Assembly (NCBI GenBank): GCA_010405405.1
Contig: MU004243.1
Span: 44,872 to 108,871, forward strand
Reading direction: 5' to 3'
DNA length: 64,000 bases
Source: Microthyrium microscopicum
Lineage: Eukaryota; Ascomycota; Dothideomycetes; Microthyriales; Microthyriaceae
The notes under the pieces are model-generated. The model made no database searches. It worked only from the letters and a program-made list of their open reading frames with translations, and had not been told where the DNA came from. The position numbers and the translations under genes are program-made. Shown here piece by piece: positions 60,181 to 64,000 of this stretch. Each line of letters starts with the position of its first letter. Within the stretch, counting starts at the first letter, position 1.

Positions 60181-61670
60181 ATGGTAGATCAGTCAGTTAT
60201 CCTTGGTATATGGGCAGGATAGCGGGCCGGAGTCAGCATAACTTTCGGGAATTGCATGTGTCCTGTTGCTAATGTTTGATTTTATGGCATTGCTCGTTGT
60301 GAAACGATCTTGTCGGTTTTTATAATTTGCGATGCATTGTAACCTGGTAGCTAGAATCTGTTCAATTGAATTACGGATCTGTTGAAACTGGATTTCAATA
60401 AAGTCCTTTGATATCAAAACGTCCCTAGTCACTATTATTAGCACAAGTGAAAATTGCCGCTTACCGTCGCTCTAGTTCTTATTGTGAGATCAGACGAATC
60501 TGGCCTGCGCTTTCTAACAGAAGTTATACCAATGCTGAAGTAAGTAAACAACGATAGTGACATGTACATGTAAACAGATCATGCATTTTAAAAGCTCAAG
60601 AACATGTTAAGGCTGCTCGGAGCATCCGACATCTTCTAATGCGTTCATATCACTCATTAGTACCATGCAAAATGGCCGAAGATACCGATTTGAGAAGTTT
60701 TTAGGACTATGTCCTATTTCTCATAGAAAGGTTAGGTTCTGATGGAAATGATACCACGAACTTCGTAGATAATATCCTACGTGCTACTCATACTTGCCTA
60801 GTGATTTTGCGATGATCTATCTTGTTCTTTCGGCATTGAGCGTTTGGTTTTCTTCCCGATGAGGTCTTGCAAGAAACATGGAATGCCAAAAGCGGCAGCC
60901 GCCGGCTCACACTCATACTAAAATTGGGTACGGAAGCGAAACCAAGAGTCGCCTTCATCAAAGCCTTGGAGCAATTAGATCCCGCAATGGAGGCTATCAA
61001 CCCTTGGCTAAGCTCGATCATCTGTGTTATTTCTGTCACGTTGTAAGCTCAGAATGGAACAGCGAACCATTAACCTGGTTATCAGCGGGCAGACTGGGCA
61101 GATATCAACCATAAAATTTCGACGATGAAGGCATTTCTAAAACCATAAGTTTGACAGGCAGTGGAGCAAATTTGGAAGGAATATCACTCCGCACAATCGA
61201 TCGTGTGTCTTCATTTGGGGGAAGCCGTAGAAGCATTAAGCCACGCGAGGCTGTTGCTGTCACGGCGGCAGTCTCAGCCTTGCCATTTCTGACCAATCTC
61301 GTTCCCGTGTTTCGCAGTCGCCATGTTGCAAAGTTTCAACGACGCGAGAAGAGCCGCTACAAGATCTGAACTTGACTGGGTCAAAACATCGAAAACACTG
61401 CAAGCCAATTGTTTGGCCTGGCCAGGTTCATCATTTATAGCAACTTGAACAAAAGACCATGCTGGGTCAATGGGTGGCAATGATACGACGACCCATACCT
61501 AATATTACTCGAAACTGCCCAGCAATATATGAACAAGTATGAGAACAGTGAATATGCTTCGAGATTACAAAAGAAGTCGGCTTCCATTTCAAGCTGCAGA
61601 CCCTCGTTTAGTATTCCTCGTATTACTTTCTACAACTTCATTTACATCGTTCATCTGTGATTGATTTACA
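60181..61670. other. Intergenic region between surface protein and LPMO genes
   Basis: The first ~250 bp is the 3' UTR of the surface-protein gene. Minus-strand frames at about 60,788-61,480 hint at a decayed gene but lack a consistent splice structure or a recognisable domain. The last 100 bp is a plausible leader for the LPMO gene. Confidence 0.4.
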
Positions 61671-62936
61671 ATGCTTTATACTATCTTACCATTAATTGCT
61701 TTCCTCAGCAGCCGTGTGGAGGCCCATGGAGTTGTCACCAAGATTATCGCTGGAACGAAAACATATGATGGATATCAGCCTGGCAAATTCCCATATATGC
61801 CTACGCCTCCTGCTGTCGCAGGATGGAGTACGCCACAGCTCCAAGATCTGGGTCCGATAAATTCAGACAAGGTTGGCGACCCTGATATCATCTGTCACAG
61901 AAATGCCACGCCCGGTCAAGCGGTCGCCGAAGTAGCGGCTGGTGACAAAGTTTCGTAAGATATTATCAGGCGTTATGAAGTTGTTCCTTACTAACATACT
62001 TACACAGCCTTCAATGGCAGCCATGGCCAAACTCACACAAAGGGTGAGATATACACAACGATAGCACCATTTCCCTGGAAGTTGACATCAGTTTCCAACA
62101 GACCAATGCTCGACTATCTCGCTGATTGCGGCGATGACTGCACGAAAGTCGACAAGACGCAACTGAAATTCTTCAAGATCGACGGCGTAGGAATCACCAA
62201 CACCAAAGGAGTACGTACTGTCCTTCAATCCCCAGTTCCGCGGAAAGTTATCTGATGAGAAGCAGACACCACCAAACTTCGCAGATGATGATATGATCAA
62301 AGCGAACAACACGTGGACTGTCACTATTCCAGCATCCATTAAACCTGGCAACTATGTCCTTCGCCATGAGACAATTGCTCTACACCAAGCTCAAGCCGCA
62401 GGAGGTGCTCAGATGTATCCGTAAGCTATTCCAGATCCCAGCTCTTCTACTTGATCCTGCACAATAGCTTTCATAAGGCACGTGGAGCCTTCTTGATGAC
62501 GTCTCATGCCATATTTTCTGGTTCGCCTGGCCAAACCCTGCTCACAATATATTGCGTTGAATATAAAGATCTGCGGGAATCGCTTGAGCTAACATGGCAT
62601 CTTCAGGCAATGTGTGAACCTCAAAATCACTGGTACGGGAACCGAGAGCCCTACTGGCGTTCCCGGGGTGGAACTATATAAAGTCAATGACCCAGGGGTA
62701 AAATGATGCGAAATGATTCTCCCCGCACGCAAAGAAGCTAACAATCACAGCTTGTTTTCAACATTTACAAACAATTCAAAGCGAACAGCGACTACACAGT
62801 TCCAGGCCCGGCAATGTTCTCAGGCGCCGCGGCGGCCGACGGTTCCCCAGCTCCACCGGCCAAGAGAGCAGCGGATCCTGTATCTGAGGCCAGCCCGGAT
62901 TTAGATCGAAGACATTCTCGTGCGTTCCCCATTTAA
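61671..62936 (+). CDS. AA9 lytic polysaccharide monooxygenase (formerly GH61), secreted
   Basis: Six exons: 61671-61954, 62008-62043, 62102-62210, 62266-62420, 62607-62697 and 62751-62936, giving 286 aa. AA9 enzymes are secreted copper monooxygenases that oxidatively cleave cellulose and related glucans. Signal peptide residues 1-18 end in VEA; H19 (HGVVTKI) becomes the mature N-terminal histidine of the copper brace. The second brace histidine is likely H105 in SHKGPMLDYLADCG. GNYVLRHETIALH and the axial-tyrosine region GAQMY194 follow, then PQCVNLKITGTG and FNIYKQF. Intron 2 removes a segment that would otherwise split SHKG from PMLDYL. Intron 4 is long (186 nt) and falls right after Y194. 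There is no CBM1; the tail is short, charged and Ala/Pro-rich. It belongs with plant cell-wall breakdown. Confidence 0.93.
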
Positions 62937-63984
62937 TATAGTGCTGGTGTAGTCGCCGACGGCACGCGGACGGGATCTGCGGGACGAGGGAATGAGGCTA
63001 GAGCATTCCCTGTTCTCGAGGAGCGAAATATAATACCCTACAAATACAACAGCCAGGCCAAGTCATGTTAGCCAAGAAAGAACCGATACCACATTGTACA
63101 TTAGCACTGTTTGAGTATGTAACCGGGAGGTAGTACCAGAATCAAAGCGTAGTCATCCTGTACACCAGTGTCTTTGATAGTTGCACCAGTAGCCGCGAAT
63201 GTCCTCAGCGCTCGCATGGTCATTACTACTTCTTGATAGGCAAAGCTACAATCACTGGACCGTAGAGTAGCGTAGCTATACTTTTTTGGTGTCTAAACTA
63301 AGTTTTCAAGTCAATGCTCTGGATCTAGTCCCCAAATATGTCGCGTGAAGGATTTCAAGGATTCGCCCTATATCCTCCTCCCAAATCGAAGCTAATCCTG
63401 GTCGACGATCCACGTCTAGCGAACGCACCCCAGGGCGATTCCAGGCCTAACCTGCAGGAACAATCTACTATCCTAACGCCATATCTGTTTTTGGCAGGAA
63501 GATAGAAGCAAACAACTCACCTTTGGGACCCATGAGAGCATCATTCTCTACATTCTTACTACAACTTCGCGACTGATGCCAGGGCGTCCCCACGCTGTTA
63601 CTGCCGGATAGTCCGAGAAGACGTGATGGGAGTAGTATCTCTCGCCAAAGATCGTGTTGGATGTATCACTACACTGCTACCCCAGATCATTTCCCGAGCC
63701 CTCAAACTACGAACCAGCTTCCCTTATGGGCAACTGGCCACCATGGGGGCCTTATCTTGTGCTGCCATCATATCAACTCACGAACCGTATGAGGGTCAGC
63801 ATGATACTCCATGGCTGAGCCGTAGCTACTGGTGAAGCCTGGATGTGTATAACTTGGGTGGATCCGCTCTTCACAATTCGAATATCATCATCATTCCAGC
63901 ATCATTCAATCCTTTGTAACATTCTTCCCATCAGCCAGCCATTCTCTTCTTTTCTTCACAGACTAGTTCATAGTACACTTCAAC
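62937..63984. other. Intergenic region downstream of the LPMO gene
   Basis: 3' UTR of the LPMO gene and, from about 63,880, pyrimidine-rich DNA that looks like a promoter/leader. No coding exon is recognised between. Confidence 0.4.
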
Positions 63985-64000
63985 ATGAGGTCTCAACTCT
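63985..64000 (+). CDS. Possible start of a gene cut by the window edge
   Basis: An ATG in good context (CAACATGAGG) follows a long CT-rich stretch and gives MRSQL before the sequence ends. The context resembles a fungal start codon, and the beginning would suit a signal peptide, but only five codons are visible. Confidence 0.3.

Noticed and set aside
60788-61480. Series of minus-strand frames suggesting a decayed gene
   Set aside because: Frames do not connect through plausible splice sites and no family motif is visible; recorded only as a possible relic.
1-64000. CRISPR arrays, rRNA genes, tRNA genes
   Set aside because: No regular short repeats with unique spacers (a eukaryotic genome), no rRNA-like conserved blocks, and no convincing tRNA T-loop/acceptor pairing noticed on reading; a covariance-model search would be decisive for tRNAs.

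Overview
This is nuclear DNA of a filamentous ascomycete (Pezizomycotina). Genes have short 45-75 nt introns with GT..AG ends and CTAAC/CTGAC-like branch points. A White Collar-2 gene is present, and moderate-GC gene blocks alternate with extremely AT-rich blocks stripped of CpA/TpG, the signature of repeat-induced point mutation (RIP). Protein resemblance to the Botrytis/Sclerotinia group (Leotiomycetes) is an impression, not a demonstrated placement.

Layout. 1-~18,050: AT-rich, RIP-degraded repeat block with no usable gene. It contains tandem repeats (80 bp x2, 92 bp x4) and one better-preserved 0.88 kb element with terminal inverted repeats (TIRs) and flanking TA. 18,051-48,360: gene-rich block. 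In order: the 3' end of a short-chain dehydrogenase (SDR) cut by the AT block; a membrane-anchored FN3/coiled-coil protein (+); a 3.8 kb gap; a Ser-rich basic protein (+); the TFIIA large subunit TOA1 (-); the PAS/GATA photoreceptor-clock factor WC-2 (-), head to head with RAD50 (+); an unknown type II membrane protein (-); a mitochondrial Rrg9/neugrin-like protein with a fresh internal duplication (-); a TBC1D5-like Rab-GAP (+); an MFS drug/polyamine-type transporter (+); and a second SDR (-). 48,361-57,391: a 9.03 kb TIR-bounded transposon, heavily RIPed, carrying a Tc1/mariner-like DDE transposase relic. 57,392-64,000: the displaced first exon of the second SDR, a GPI-anchored Ala/Pro/Gly-rich surface protein, an AA9 lytic polysaccharide monooxygenase (LPMO), and probably the first codons of another gene at the window edge.

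The most striking observation is that the 9 kb element sits inside the second SDR gene. The start codon and first eight codons (MASKVFLI) lie at 57,391-57,414. The rest, beginning at the TGTSTGFG cofactor motif, lies at 48,360 downward and is otherwise intact. The two ends form a ~120 bp inverted repeat whose substitutions are mostly C/T or G/A transitions. The other AT block also ends inside an SDR gene.

Most host genes are housekeeping (transcription initiation, DNA repair, mitochondrial function, vesicle traffic) and are not a pathway cluster. Gene models were made by reading splice sites and family motifs by eye; no database search was run.
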